Numbered from the stretch's first letter, positions 8,048 through 17,375 are shown. The stretch is 49,199 nt of DNA from Vagococcus elongatus (GCF_003987645.1 NZ_NGKA01000020.1:1-49199); one strand, 5' to 3'. Numbers and translations: made by a program. Notes: a model not told the origin generated them from the letters alone.

Positions 8048-8161
8048 TTATTTTTTCTTAGAGCCTTCATTTTCAGCATTTTTTGCAAGTTTAATAAAAA
8101 TAAAGGGAATAATTAAAACAACGACAGCTGCTGCAAGTGCAATTTTATTAACAAGTGGCAT
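8048..8161 (-). CDS. Small single-span membrane protein, 37 residues
   Basis: Starts MPLVNKIALAAAVVVLIIPF, giving one hydrophobic helix (about residues 6-26), followed by a basic tail ending GSKKK. The ATG is preceded by ggagg at eight bases. The topology suggests a tiny membrane regulator or accessory subunit, but no family is recognised. It sits alone between the 56-residue gene and a lipoprotein gene. Confidence 0.6.
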   Translation of the reverse strand: MPLVNKIALAAAVVVLIIPFIFIKLAKNAENEGSKKK

Positions 8162-8373
8162 AGTGGGAACCTCCAGTTTTTTATTTTATTATATCATTGC
8201 TGACCGAGTGATCAAGTGACAAAATTGAAAGAGCGGCTCTACTTAAAACATTTGCAGAAAAGTTTAGAGTGAGCCCTAAGTCTCTGTCATAGTTTGTAGG
8301 CTGATAAGTAGAAAACGTGGTCATGCTAATTCAAAAAGACAGTAAAACCAAACAATATTATCTGCTGTCGTTG

Positions 8374-8398
8374 AAAAAAACTTCCTAACATTGGAAGT
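8374..8398 (-). terminator. Terminator of lipoprotein gene
   Basis: On the minus strand ACTTCC-loop-GGAAGT followed by seven Ts, just beyond the lipoprotein stop codon. Confidence 0.8.
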
Positions 8399-8405
8399 AA
8401 GATGT

Positions 8406-9116
8406 CTAGTGAACAATGATTGTGTCAATCAGACGTTTGACAGACTCTGGATCGCCTGTCGGGACAGGTATTATTTCCGCCCTGTCGATGACATCTTGTG
8501 ACAAAGCTCTTAAAGCTTCCGGATCATTAGCGACATCTGCGTTGTAGTGCCAATGTGAAGGAGTATCGTAACGTGTGACTGTACCATTGTAATTACTGGC
8601 ATAGACAACGGAACCTTGAAAGGAAGCATTTCCTGAAAGATGTATGGTATCCACCGGATAAGTCGCACTATTTTCGTCAAATCTATTGATAGGCGATCCT
8701 GCGGGCATAAAATCAACATTTAGATTAAATCGGAATTCCGGATCATCTAAATACTTGATATAATCCGCTCCCATAACGGCAAGCCAAACTCTTGCATACT
8801 CGATATATTCCTGTGAATAGCCACTCAAAATATCATTTTTTGCGGGAGGAGCCTCGGGAGAAGCTTGGGAATTATTGTTGACAGCACTGGCTTGTTTGGA
8901 AGAATTATTAACAGGAGTGCTATTTTTATCAGACTGTTCACTTTTTTTGTCAGTGTTGGAGTCCTTTGACTTTGTCTCACTGCCCTTTTTAGAAGTGGTT
9001 ATCGTCTGTTCACTTTTTTTAGGAGCTGCTTTTTTCTTGGAAGAACATCCTGCAATAAAGCATAAACTAATGATGCATAGAGAAACTAAGAGAAAATTCT
9101 TTTTCAACCTAATCAC
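8406..9116 (-). CDS. Secreted lipoprotein, unknown function
   Basis: 236 residues. A type II signal peptide has lipobox FIAG-C (Cys about residue 24). It is followed by a long Ser/Lys/Asn-rich linker (about 25-90) and a compact C-terminal domain (SQEYIEYARVWLAVMG... to the end) with many aromatic residues and a closing PTGDPESVKRLIDTIIV helix. I cannot name the domain; similar linker-plus-domain lipoproteins occur in enterococci and listeriae. It is a single gene with its own terminator. Membrane-anchored outside the cell by inference from the lipobox. Confidence 0.75.
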   Translation of the reverse strand: MIRLKKNFLLVSLCIISLCFIAGCSSKKKAAPKKSEQTITTSKKGSETKSKDSNTDKKSEQSDKNSTPVNNSSKQASAVNNNSQASPEAPPAKNDILSGYSQEYIEYARVWLAVMGADYIKYLDDPEFRFNLNVDFMPAGSPINRFDENSATYPVDTIHLSGNASFQGSVVYASNYNGTVTRYDTPSHWHYNADVANDPEALRALSQDVIDRAEIIPVPTGDPESVKRLIDTIIVH

Positions 9117-9614
9117 AACCTTTCTTTCTGTAATGAAATTGTAACATTATTGTAACGAACGAGACACTTACAGTTTTGTAAGGAAAGAGTTGAATGATAG
9201 TATATTTACGGTTAGAAATCGTGAATACTGGCAACGAACATTTAAGGCTTCTTCTTTGATGGCAGTTAGATTTGTGACTAAAGGTCATAAGTAATGGGAA
9301 ATTGCCTAACCCTGTCATAATTTATTCGGATGATGGTACCCCAAAAAGGATAACCTATCTCTCTGTTAGTGTGTATTAGTGTTAGGGCAATAAAAAAACC
9401 AGCCTACGCTGGTGAATAACTTTTATGTTCATCTTTTGGTACTAGTTTTGCTACTAAAATTTCTACGCCAGCTCCTATTGGCCCCTAACAACCGCTTTGT
9501 CATTTTACATCTCAAGTGGCTCCTTTGTGGCAAATCTAGCAAGAGACAACGACATTGATTTGAAATGGTTGTATGTCTACAAAAAAACTTAAAAAGTTCA
9601 ACTCAGATGGATTG
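9117..9614. other. Gene-poor stretch with a minus-strand terminator
   Basis: No convincing gene. At 9391-9412 the minus strand shows CCAGC-loop-GCTGG followed by seven Ts, a likely terminator. A 26-codon open stretch just before it (ending KLVPKDEHKSYSPA) looks protein-like but has no start and may be the tail of a lost gene. Confidence 0.4.
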
Positions 9615-9719
9615 CTAAGTCTTCATAGGCGGAGATTTTTTGAACAGATACAACAAATTTACTAAAAATAGACCTGCTAAGGCAATTAACAAAATATATA
9701 TCCATGGCAAAGAAGTCAT
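9615..9719 (-). CDS. Possible 34-residue membrane peptide
   Basis: Frame starting MTSLPWIYILLIALAGLFL with one strong hydrophobic span and a basic end (LFKKSPPMKT). No clear ribosome site is seen, so it is only tentative. It lies downstream of the glycosyltransferase terminator. Confidence 0.25.
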   Translation of the reverse strand: MTSLPWIYILLIALAGLFLVNLLYLFKKSPPMKT

Positions 9720-9768
9720 AAAATAATCTGTATTACTTATGACCAATGACTTCAGTATAAATTTTGGC

Positions 9769-9848
9769 AAAAAGAAAAAACAGACAAATAATTTTGATTT
9801 ATCCTTCTGTTGATGACAGAATTGATGAATCTAAAAATGATTTGTCTG
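9769..9848 (-). terminator. Long nested terminator of GT8 gene
   Basis: Outer arms CAGACAAAT / ATTTGTCTG (9781-9789, 9840-9848), inner stem TTCTGT / ACAGAA, followed on the minus strand by TTTTTTCTTTTT. Placed 30 bp after the glycosyltransferase stop codon. Confidence 0.75.
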
Positions 9849-9879
9849 CTTGGTATTTCAATGGTATACACGTAGACAG

Positions 9880-10722
9880 TTAAAACTGTTTTTCTAGGCG
9901 CTTCAAGAACTGTCCATAATGAAGGTAGAGTGCAGTAAATCTGCTGTCGCTTTTTGGGTCCCAAGGTTTGGGCTGTCCGCAAAAATGAAGAATGACTGTA
10001 TTGTCCATCACCCACTGCAGATCATGTTTTCCTAAACTGCGGGCATAGTAGCTGACAGCCTTCCGGGTATCATAGTTCCAAATTTCTTCGGGGACTTCCT
10101 TGATATGCTTTCCATAGAGAAGATTCAACACATCTTGGTCAGGCAAAAGCAATTCCGCACCGTGCTTTTCAATGACAGCGATGATATCTTCTAATTTGAT
10201 TTTTGTGCGAGCAATTGTTAAGTCCATTACCATCACACCTGAGTTGAAGTATTCATGGTCGGTACCGAGACGGAGCTTATTTATTTCAGAGGTTAAATTT
10301 GTTGTTCCGGTGTGTGTTGAGGCAGCAATCATGTGACCTCCCAAATCCGTATCCCATAACTTTCTTATAGAGTTGATAATCAAAATATCCGGGTCGAGAT
10401 AAATCACTTTGTTTACTTCTTCCGGAAGAATTTCACCACATAATAATCTGAAATACATTTCTTTAGGGTAGCGTTTAATGGTCGGAGCTTCATCTAGCCA
10501 ACGATGTTCTATTTGCTTATTGTGTAATTCCCATCCAAAGTAATGGGTAAGATTTTCCAGTTCCGCCATTTTTTCTTGTCCGATGGATTCGTGGACAACC
10601 CAGATTCTAAACTCTTCCTCAAGGTTATTATGATGCAGAGAAGTTAACATTACTTTTAAAGGGTCCATATAGTTTTCATTCAGTGTCACTAGAATATCAA
10701 TAAAATGATTGCTTTTCTCCAT
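9880..10722 (-). CDS. Family 8 glycosyltransferase
   Basis: 280-residue GT-A fold enzyme that transfers a hexose from a nucleotide sugar. Seen are the start IDILVTLNENYMDPLKVMLTS, the metal-binding DxD in KVIYLDPDILI (about 105), YFNSGVMVMDL, DQDVLNLLY and the closing HFCGQPKPW, which is the family's terminal H-x-x-G-x-x-KPW motif. There is no signal peptide or membrane span, so it is cytoplasmic. The group includes GspA-like stress glycosyltransferases and LPS/teichoic-type sugar transferases; the acceptor cannot be told. Monocistronic. Confidence 0.9.
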   Translation of the reverse strand: MEKSNHFIDILVTLNENYMDPLKVMLTSLHHNNLEEEFRIWVVHESIGQEKMAELENLTHYFGWELHNKQIEHRWLDEAPTIKRYPKEMYFRLLCGEILPEEVNKVIYLDPDILIINSIRKLWDTDLGGHMIAASTHTGTTNLTSEINKLRLGTDHEYFNSGVMVMDLTIARTKIKLEDIIAVIEKHGAELLLPDQDVLNLLYGKHIKEVPEEIWNYDTRKAVSYYARSLGKHDLQWVMDNTVILHFCGQPKPWDPKSDSRFTALYLHYGQFLKRLEKQF

Positions 10723-11028
10723 TGTCTATGACCTCCCAAAATCTTAGTTTAAAGTTAGTAGAAAAAATTAATAACACCCAAATTCCAAAAATGTCAAAGT
10801 CGAATTCTTATTATAAACCTTCTTTTTTTATAGTATATCATGTTTGAATAACGAGTGAGTCAGTCTAGTGATACATCCCAATTATTTGTTTGTCTCTATA
10901 GATAAAAAAGAAAATCGTTTAAAAATTAAATATAAAAATTCAAACATGGGAAGTGCCGTAGACATTTGAGATACATATTACTGTCAAACATGTTTTATTA
11001 GGTTATAATAAAGGCAGGAGGGATGAAA

Positions 11029-12462
11029 ATGACAGAAAATGTGAAGAAAATTTATCTAGTGTTTCAATCTAATGTTGTCGATTCTTCCGAAAAATTGACT
11101 GATCTGGTCAAAGATTGGTATATTTTGTCAAAAATCATGGCCTCCTCAAGTGACTCAGCAAGGACTATTTATAAAGTTTCTGAAGATGAATCCACTGAAA
11201 TCAATGAAGACGACTTTAATCATTTGTTGGGAAGTTCAGTTCAAGAAAAAGAAACTCAACAGTTGTTTAAAATCACTCATGAGCAATTTTCAATGGAAAT
11301 TCTAATTAGAAAAGGTCGCGTCCTTGAAACCCTGCTAGTAGATTCTCCTTTGTATCATCATTTGGAAAATATCCTGCTTGATTACCTTGAGCAGCGGATG
11401 ATCAGCTGTGGGACTTATGCTTACGTTCGTGATTATGAGGAGTATTTGGCACACAATGTGGAAGATATTCAAGAAAGATTAGAACTCAAATTGCAATACC
11501 CTGAAAGTATTCGCTATATGAAAGATGATAAAGGCAACAAACTGGTGGACTGCAGTCAATATTCCGGTTATGATTTGATGTTCCGCGGACTGGCGCTAAC
11601 TTCGTGTTGGAAAATGTGGTTCTCAGAAAATTATTTCTATGTGGTTCCAAAGCAAGCATTTTTGGACGTGCAGCAAGTAGATGAAGTTAAGGAACTGGCA
11701 AGAGAAGTGATTCGTGTGACATTATATAATTCTCCTCTTGATTGGCGTGAAGAAGCCAACCTCCACTTTCAAAAGTTATTTAAAAAACAGTTAGGCTTTG
11801 AACAAATCGAGTGGACGAATGGTGTGGGAGTTTTGGCAGAACCTTATGTTGATTTTCTGCAATCGGGAGATCGGATGCAGATGATCCAGTATCAAAACGA
11901 GTATTTGCAGCCGGTTGAAAAAACAAAAGCTAAACACTTTACCACAAGGATTTTTAACTATGCACAAAATTTTTATGTGGAGAGTCGCCGTTTTGGCTAT
12001 CTGAATTCTCAAGCTTACTTTCCTTTTGAATTGGGAATGAACAATGATTGCTTGGCGTATTGGATATTGAATACTGACTATAGTTTGGACAAAGGTATCG
12101 AATCTTTTCTATATTATATTTCCTATTATCTCAAGGCTAAAAAGATGCTCTTTCAGCCGATGAGGCAAAAGACAATCTTGCGTTTTTACTTGCCTAAGAC
12201 GTCACTTGGGACAGTGCCTATGAGAGGCTTGGAAGATGCTTTGCTGGAATCTGGATTTTCGGTTAAAGATTCTACCCCGGGCAAAGAATTGATTGTTGCC
12301 TCAAATAGAGAAACCTTGGCCGTTGAATTTCGTGATGTGGATCATTTGAAGAAAGATGTCCTTGAATGGCGGCTGCCGGGAAATACTCCTGACGAACATA
12401 CGGATAATATGGAAGAAAAAATAACAAAATTCCTAGAAAAGATGGGCGCACCGAAAAAGTAA
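11029..12462 (+). CDS. Unrecognised cytoplasmic protein, 477 residues
   Basis: I do not recognise the family. The protein has no signal peptide or membrane span and is acidic with many aromatic residues (NYFYVVPKQAF, FLYYISYYLKAKKMLFQ). The frame is long, closed and codon-regular. ATG 11029 is preferred over 11023 because aggaggg ends directly before the latter and six bases before the former. A -10 TATAAT at about 11003 lies close upstream. It is a single gene closed by a strong terminator shared with the opposing exporter gene. Neighbours are a glycosyltransferase and a metal exporter, which give no clear hint of function. Confidence 0.7.
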   Translation: MTENVKKIYLVFQSNVVDSSEKLTDLVKDWYILSKIMASSSDSARTIYKVSEDESTEINEDDFNHLLGSSVQEKETQQLFKITHEQFSMEILIRKGRVLETLLVDSPLYHHLENILLDYLEQRMISCGTYAYVRDYEEYLAHNVEDIQERLELKLQYPESIRYMKDDKGNKLVDCSQYSGYDLMFRGLALTSCWKMWFSENYFYVVPKQAFLDVQQVDEVKELAREVIRVTLYNSPLDWREEANLHFQKLFKKQLGFEQIEWTNGVGVLAEPYVDFLQSGDRMQMIQYQNEYLQPVEKTKAKHFTTRIFNYAQNFYVESRRFGYLNSQAYFPFELGMNNDCLAYWILNTDYSLDKGIESFLYYISYYLKAKKMLFQPMRQKTILRFYLPKTSLGTVPMRGLEDALLESGFSVKDSTPGKELIVASNRETLAVEFRDVDHLKKDVLEWRLPGNTPDEHTDNMEEKITKFLEKMGAPKK

Positions 12463-12478
12463 AGCATTTTAATAATAA

Positions 12479-12516
12479 AAAAACGGTTCAAACTCAACAG
12501 GTTTGGACCGTTTTTA
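12479..12516. terminator. Bidirectional terminator
   Basis: 15-bp stem AAAAACGGTTCAAAC / GTTTGGACCGTTTTT with one G-T wobble. It lies between convergent genes with A/T runs on both flanks. Confidence 0.9.
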
Positions 12517-12539
12517 TGTTTTTTCAAACTCATGAGAAC

Positions 12540-13433
12540 TTACTTTGGGATATTGGCTTGAGCCGGTTCTACATGGACATCCACATCAAATACATGGAAT
12601 TTCTTAGATAACATCTGTTCAATCTGTTCGGTGATATTGTGACTTTCTTGTACTGTCATAGAAGGGGACATCAAGACGGTAATATCCAAAAATATATTTG
12701 CTCCGTAGCTTCGTGCCCGCAAGCTTTTTACACTAACCACTCCCTCGATTTTAGCCACTTCTTCTTTATATTTTGTCAGCGCCTCTGTGGAAAAACCATC
12801 GGATAAACTAAAACTGCTTTCTTTGAAAATATCTAAACCAGTTTTGATAATAATGAGGCCAATGATAATCGCAGTTATTTTATCAAGCCAGATCAAGTCG
12901 AAGGATGCGGCAAAAACAGCGATGGCTGTCCCGATACTCGTAAGAGCATCTGAAAAATTATCTTTTGCTGCAGCTTCCAGTGCATGACTATTTACTTGTT
13001 TAGCTAATTTGTGATTGTACCAATAAACAGCAAACATGATGATAGCAGATGCCAGTCCTGTGTAGGCGGCAAGTGGTCCAGGTGAGACGGTATGACTTTT
13101 AAACAAGTTTTTGATTGCTGAAATAAAAACTTGTCCTCCGACCAAGAGCATAATCATGGATGTCAGCAAGCTGGCTAAGGATTCTGCTTTCCAATGACCA
13201 TAACGATGGTCATCGTCTGCGGGTTGTCGTGCAAGTCTCAGGCCTATATAAACGGCGGATGAGGCAACGATATCCGTAGTATTATTTAATCCATCTGCGA
13301 GCAATGCACTGGAATTAGCGATATACCCCACCGCTAATTTGCATACGGCAATCACAAGATAGGCACCGATACTAACCAGAGCTCCTTTTTCAGCCGTTTT
13401 CAGCTGTTCCATTCGATTCTGAGTCATAGTCAA
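12540..13433 (-). CDS. CDF cation efflux protein, manganese-type residues
   Basis: 297-residue cation diffusion facilitator: six membrane helices (residues about 15-210) and a C-terminal cytoplasmic metal-binding domain ending HVFDVDVHVEP. The transport site reads NNTTD in helix 2 (ADGLNNTTDI) and DNFSD in helix 5, i.e. N-x3-D and D-x3-D. This pattern is found in Mn exporters (MntE/MneP type), whereas zinc members carry His. HRYGHWKAE is the conserved cytoplasmic loop. Mn2+ export is inferred from these residues. Translation may start at TTG 13433, seven bases after aaagga; ATG 13427 is the alternative. Confidence 0.88.
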   Translation of the reverse strand: MTMTQNRMEQLKTAEKGALVSIGAYLVIAVCKLAVGYIANSSALLADGLNNTTDIVASSAVYIGLRLARQPADDDHRYGHWKAESLASLLTSMIMLLVGGQVFISAIKNLFKSHTVSPGPLAAYTGLASAIIMFAVYWYNHKLAKQVNSHALEAAAKDNFSDALTSIGTAIAVFAASFDLIWLDKITAIIIGLIIIKTGLDIFKESSFSLSDGFSTEALTKYKEEVAKIEGVVSVKSLRARSYGANIFLDITVLMSPSMTVQESHNITEQIEQMLSKKFHVFDVDVHVEPAQANIPK

Positions 13434-13553
13434 TCGTCAATCCTTTCATTTACAGATAAATAGGATTATAACAAAGACAATGGGAAGATACTAGTTTTCA
13501 AGGACACCAAAATAATAAGATTTTTAAAATTTAACAAGGTGATTAGGTTGGGA

Positions 13554-13582
13554 TTGACATATTTTTCAAGGAATGGTATTAT
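13554..13582 (+). promoter_or_regulatory. Promoter of glnA
   Basis: -35 TTGACA (13554-13559), 17-bp spacer, -10 TATTAT (13577-13582), giving a leader of about 105 nt. I did not find a clear TGTNA-N7-TNACA GlnR box here. Confidence 0.75.
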
Positions 13583-13694
13583 TTTTTCATTCATTTACAT
13601 AATGGTCTAAAAGTGTTTTATGACAAATGGTATATGTGGTATTTTGAAATGCTTTCAGCCAAAATGAAAATCAGTATCTAAAGAGGGCGACGGT

Positions 13695-15035
13695 ATGAAC
13701 GATGCAAAAACAAAGATTGCAGTAATTAAGAAACTGGCAGAAGAAGAAAATGTGCATTTTTTACGCTTAATGTTCACCGATATTCTTGGGGTGATTAAGA
13801 ATGTTGAAGTGCCCATTAGTCAGCTGGATAAAGTGTTAGACAATAAAATGATGTTTGACGGGTCATCCATTGAAGGGTTTGTCCGAATCGAAGAAAGTGA
13901 TATGTATTTATATCCTGATTTGGATACTTGGCTGATTTTTCCTTGGGAAACTGGTCACGGAAAAGTTGCGCGTCTGATTTGTGATGTTTATATGCCAGAC
14001 GGTCGTCCATTTGCTGGAGATCCCCGGGGGAATTTAAAACGGGTTCTTAAAAACATGGACTCTTTAGGTTTTACAGCCTTTAATTTAGGAGCAGAGCCAG
14101 AATTTTTCTTGTTTAAGTTGGATGAAGACAACAAGCCGACTTTGGATTTGAATGATAGCGGTGGTTATTTTGATTTATCCCCAACAGATTTAGGTGAAAA
14201 TTGTCGCAGGGAAATCGTATTAGAATTAGAAAAATTGGGGTTTGAAATTGAAGCCTCTCATCATGAGACAGCAGAAGGACAGCATGAAATTGATTTTAAG
14301 TATGAAGAAGCTGTGAAGGCGTGTGATGAAATCCAAACGTTCAAACTAGTCGTTAAGACAATCGCCCGCAAACATGGACTGCATGCGACGTTTATGCCAA
14401 AGCCGATTTTTGGCATCAGCGGTTCAGGTATGCATTGCAATATGTCTTTATTTAGAGATGAGGAGAATGTCTTTTTCGATGAGACAGGGGAAAGACAGCT
14501 GAGTGAAACTGCCTATCAATTTTTAGCAGGGCTTCTTTATCATGCCAGAGGCTATACAGCGGTGTGCAATCCGTTGGTAAATTCTTACAAACGTTTAGTT
14601 CCCGGTTATGAAGCTCCTGTTTACGTTGCATGGAGCGGTCGGAACCGGTCGCCGTTGATTCGGATACCAGCCTCTCGCGGACTTTCAACAAGATTGGAAT
14701 TGCGTTCAGTTGATCCCTCTGCAAATCCCTACTTAGCGATGGCGGTTTTGCTGGAAGCTGGTCTTGATGGTATTCGCCGAAAGCTGACTCCGCCCGAGGA
14801 AGTTAATCAAAATATTTATTGTATGACTGATGAAGAACGAAAAGCGGCATGTATATCTGATCTGCCCTCCACTCTGCACAATGCAGTAAAAGCACTGAAA
14901 AAAGATGATGTGATCCAGTCCGCTTTAGGGGAACATATCTATGTTAATTTTGTGGAGAGTAAGGAACAAGAATGGTCGGTATATCGGGAGAAAGTGACCC
15001 AATGGGAAATTGATACTTATATGGAAAGGTATTGA
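13695..15035 (+). CDS. glnA: Glutamine synthetase type I
   Basis: 446-residue GSI-alpha enzyme that joins ammonia to glutamate with ATP, the central nitrogen-assimilation step, as a cytoplasmic dodecamer. Visible landmarks are FDGSSIEGF at the N-terminal domain, the metal/glutamate motif [23 protein letters not shown], the ATP loop [35 protein letters not shown] and the Arg-rich [12 protein letters not shown]. No adenylylation tyrosine loop is present, as in other Gram-positives. Ribosome site agaggg precedes the ATG. In most Bacilli glnR lies directly upstream; here the upstream gene is an unrelated exporter on the other strand, so glnA stands alone. Confidence 0.97.
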   Translation: MNDAKTKIAVIKKLAEEENVHFLRLMFTDILGVIKNVEVPISQLDKVLDNKMMFDGSSIEGFVRIEESDMYLYPDLDTWLIFPWETGHGKVARLICDVYMPDGRPFAGDPRGNLKRVLKNMDSLGFTAFNLGAEPEFFLFKLDEDNKPTLDLNDSGGYFDLSPTDLGENCRREIVLELEKLGFEIEASHHETAEGQHEIDFKYEEAVKACDEIQTFKLVVKTIARKHGLHATFMPKPIFGISGSGMHCNMSLFRDEENVFFDETGERQLSETAYQFLAGLLYHARGYTAVCNPLVNSYKRLVPGYEAPVYVAWSGRNRSPLIRIPASRGLSTRLELRSVDPSANPYLAMAVLLEAGLDGIRRKLTPPEEVNQNIYCMTDEERKAACISDLPSTLHNAVKALKKDDVIQSALGEHIYVNFVESKEQEWSVYREKVTQWEIDTYMERY

Positions 15036-15093
15036 TGTTGTAAAGAACTGTCAAAATGATTTTATTTCAATAAATTAAATTGAATCAATAATG

Positions 15094-15127
15094 AAACCTC
15101 GGAGAAAAGTTTTTCTCCGAGGTTTTT
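15094..15127 (+). terminator. Terminator of glnA
   Basis: 14-bp stem AAACCTCGGAGAAA / TTTCTCCGAGGTTT followed by Ts. Confidence 0.92.
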
Positions 15128-15217
15128 GTGTGAGGTAAGTTGAATGGGTGAAATAGAAAATGTGTGACTTATATTTTTGAAGTTAGAGAGGTGGAAAATG
15201 TTTTTTTATTACCAATG

Positions 15218-15255
15218 AAAAAGGACCGATACATCATGTTTTAATGTATCAGTCC
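15218..15255 (-). terminator. Terminator of the LemA-like gene
   Basis: On the minus strand GGACTGATACAT / ATGTATCGGTCC hairpin followed by five Ts, 48 bp after the stop codon. Confidence 0.8.
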
Positions 15256-15302
15256 TGTAAGTATAGAGTTGTTTCTCTCCAGTAGTTACATCCTTTCAGA
15301 CA

Positions 15303-15917
15303 CTATCCCATGAGAGAGGAAAATTCATTTGCAACTTTCGGGTTGGAAAATTTTCTGGTAATGAAACTTTTTGTCAAAATAGTATAATTAGAGGAAGTTT
15401 CTTGGTAGCTTTTTCGGGTTTGCTGAAGATTTTCCGAATTTTCTTGTACCTTCTCCAATAGTTGAATGATTCTTTCTGTTCTAGGATAGGTTTCCAATAA
15501 TTTATCGATATCTTCATAGGATTCAATTTTTTCTACGATGACAGTATTTACCTCATCACGCATAAATCCGATAGTTTTTTCTTTTTTTTGAAAAGTTTCA
15601 TTATATGCCTCTGTCAGCGTAGTGAAAAGCTGTTCCCTTTCGCTTAGATAGTAACTCCATGATTGGACGGTTTGATTCATTTTAGCTTCCAGTATACGCA
15701 ATCTCTTGACTTTTTTTATGATAGATAGGGTGATACAAACGCCAAAAGCTAGTAACAAAGAGACTAAAAAGTTTAAATCACTTATTTCCACATCGCTATA
15801 ATTGGGGCTGTATTTTTGTTCAAATATCTCAATTATCACGGAAATAATTGAGAATGAAAAAAGATATAACAAAAAATATTTCACGACGGTGATAATTTTT
15901 TTCATCGTAGTTTTCAT
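15303..15917 (-). CDS. LemA-like membrane protein
   Basis: 204 residues. Two N-terminal membrane spans (about 8-28 and 48-66) are followed by a long helical cytoplasmic or extracytoplasmic region. The C-terminal part, LLETYPRTERIIQLLEKVQEN...QQTRKSYQETSSNYTILTKSF, follows the pattern of LemA proteins (usual wording is close to 'AYPxLxANxxFxxLQxELxxTEN...YNxxVxxYNTxIxxFP'). LemA normally has a single N-terminal helix; two spans here and weak identity make this a tentative assignment. Function of LemA proteins is poorly known. The start has a gggggga ribosome-like site. Confidence 0.55.
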   Translation of the reverse strand: MKTTMKKIITVVKYFLLYLFSFSIISVIIEIFEQKYSPNYSDVEISDLNFLVSLLLAFGVCITLSIIKKVKRLRILEAKMNQTVQSWSYYLSEREQLFTTLTEAYNETFQKKEKTIGFMRDEVNTVIVEKIESYEDIDKLLETYPRTERIIQLLEKVQENSENLQQTRKSYQETSSNYTILTKSFITRKFSNPKVANEFSSLMG

Positions 15918-16352
15918 GGCAGATGTCCCCCCAGTAACTAATGCCTTGATTATATCATATAAGTAATTGAACTAAAATGACTATTGAAAAAATCAAAATA
16001 AGAGAGGTAAGCAGGAAAAAAATAAACAATAAACAAGATTTTCACGTATAAATGATTTTTTCGATATACTGTTATTTTCAGCTTTCAAGAATTCAAGCAG
16101 CAAAAGAACCATCTCATTAAACACTTTTTAGTCATTGGATGATATCGGATTATCAAGGAAAATGTGATATAATAAATTGTGATATATTGAACATGATAAA
16201 CAGAAAAGAGATTGACATTTTTTTTGCGAGATGGACTTACAGAGTTGGACGGAACTTAACAAGTGAAGTTTTATTTAGTTCAGAGTCCGCAAAAAAAATT
16301 ATTGCTTGTTCATGAGTAGAAGTTGTTAATCTGATATAAAGGAGTTAAGATC
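15918..16352. other. Intergenic leader region before Mrp gene
   Basis: No gene. It contains an 11-bp perfect stem TTTTTTTTGCG (16218-16228) / CGCAAAAAAAA (16288-16298) that encloses smaller complementary pieces (GGAC/GTCC, AACTT/AAGTT). This could be a folded leader of the following gene. It is not a standard terminator on either strand, and I do not recognise a known riboswitch class. Confidence 0.4.
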
Positions 16353-17201
16353 ATGAGTGAAAATTGCAATGACAACTGCAGTAGTTGTGCAGAAGAATGT
16401 GGTGAAAGAAGAGAGCCGAGAATCGATTTTTCGGAAAGTCCCCATGAAATGAGCAGTATTAAAAAGGTGATCGGTATCGTAAGCGGTAAGGGTGGCGTTG
16501 GGAAATCCCTTGTGACTTCTATGCTTGCGGTAACGATGAGGCGGATGGGGTATGACATAGGTATTCTAGATGCAGATATCACCGGTCCTTCTATTCCTAA
16601 AGCTTTTGGAATCACTGAGAGAGCTAAAGGCAGTGAATTTGGCTTATTTCCTGTCAGAACGAAAACAGGAATTGATACGATGTCAGTGAATTTGCTTTTA
16701 GAGGATCCTTCTGATCCAGTCGTGTGGCGAGGGCCAATTATCGCTGGAAGGGTGAAACAATTCTGGACCGATGTTATATGGAGCGGCGTGGATTTTTTGT
16801 TTATTGATATGCCACCGGGGACAGGTGATGTGCCTTTGACGGTATTTCAATCCATACCTGTTGACGGGATTATTGTTGTAACTTCCCCACAGGAGTTAGT
16901 CTCTATGATTGTGTCTAAAGCGGTTAAAATGGCTGAGATGATGGACGTTCCTATTCTCGGGTTAGTTGAAAACATGTCTTATTTCACATGTCCGGATAAC
17001 GGCAAAGATTACCAAATTTTTGGTGAAAGCCATATCGAAGAAATTGCTGAGAAGCATCAATTGGACGTTCTTGCGAAATTACCCATTGACCCGAAAATTT
17101 CAGCCGCATGCGACCAAGGGATGATAGAACTTTTTGAAGGGGACTGGCTCGAATCGGTCGGGGAAATTTTAAAAGAAATGATTGAAGAAATGGAAGAGTG
17201 A
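16353..17201 (+). CDS. Mrp/NBP35-family iron-sulfur carrier ATPase
   Basis: 282-residue P-loop protein of the MinD/Mrp group, which delivers Fe-S clusters to target enzymes. The N-terminus carries CNDNCSSCAEEC (residues 5-16), the cysteine cluster of NBP35-type members. GKGGVGKS (Walker A, deviant) lies near 47, DADITGPSIPKAFG near 74, and IDMPPGTGD near 148. The C-terminal CPxC normally used for dimer cluster binding is degenerate: only YFTCPDNG is present. Ribosome site aaggag is eight bases before ATG. It stands alone, with no suf or isc genes nearby. Confidence 0.88.
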   Translation: MSENCNDNCSSCAEECGERREPRIDFSESPHEMSSIKKVIGIVSGKGGVGKSLVTSMLAVTMRRMGYDIGILDADITGPSIPKAFGITERAKGSEFGLFPVRTKTGIDTMSVNLLLEDPSDPVVWRGPIIAGRVKQFWTDVIWSGVDFLFIDMPPGTGDVPLTVFQSIPVDGIIVVTSPQELVSMIVSKAVKMAEMMDVPILGLVENMSYFTCPDNGKDYQIFGESHIEEIAEKHQLDVLAKLPIDPKISAACDQGMIELFEGDWLESVGEILKEMIEEMEE

Positions 17202-17375
17202 AATTCGTATAATCAAGTGCAGTTCAAATCAATGGAATACGAGCGTTTAAAGGATTATTTTCACCATGAACTTAATCTGAATTGATTATATTTCAATCTA
17301 TTCGTACTTGAAAACTATGAGCGTGCTTTAGCAATATGTCAGACCAGTTGATAAAAAATAATATAATAAATTCAT

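Noticed and set aside
13640-13665. Catabolite-repression (cre) site before glnA
   Set aside because: TGAAATGCTTTCA is one base short of the 14-bp pattern and lacks the central CG.
16218-16298. Known riboswitch upstream of the Mrp gene
   Set aside because: A stem is clear, but none of the classes I can recall matched the conserved bases, so only an unnamed folded leader is reported.
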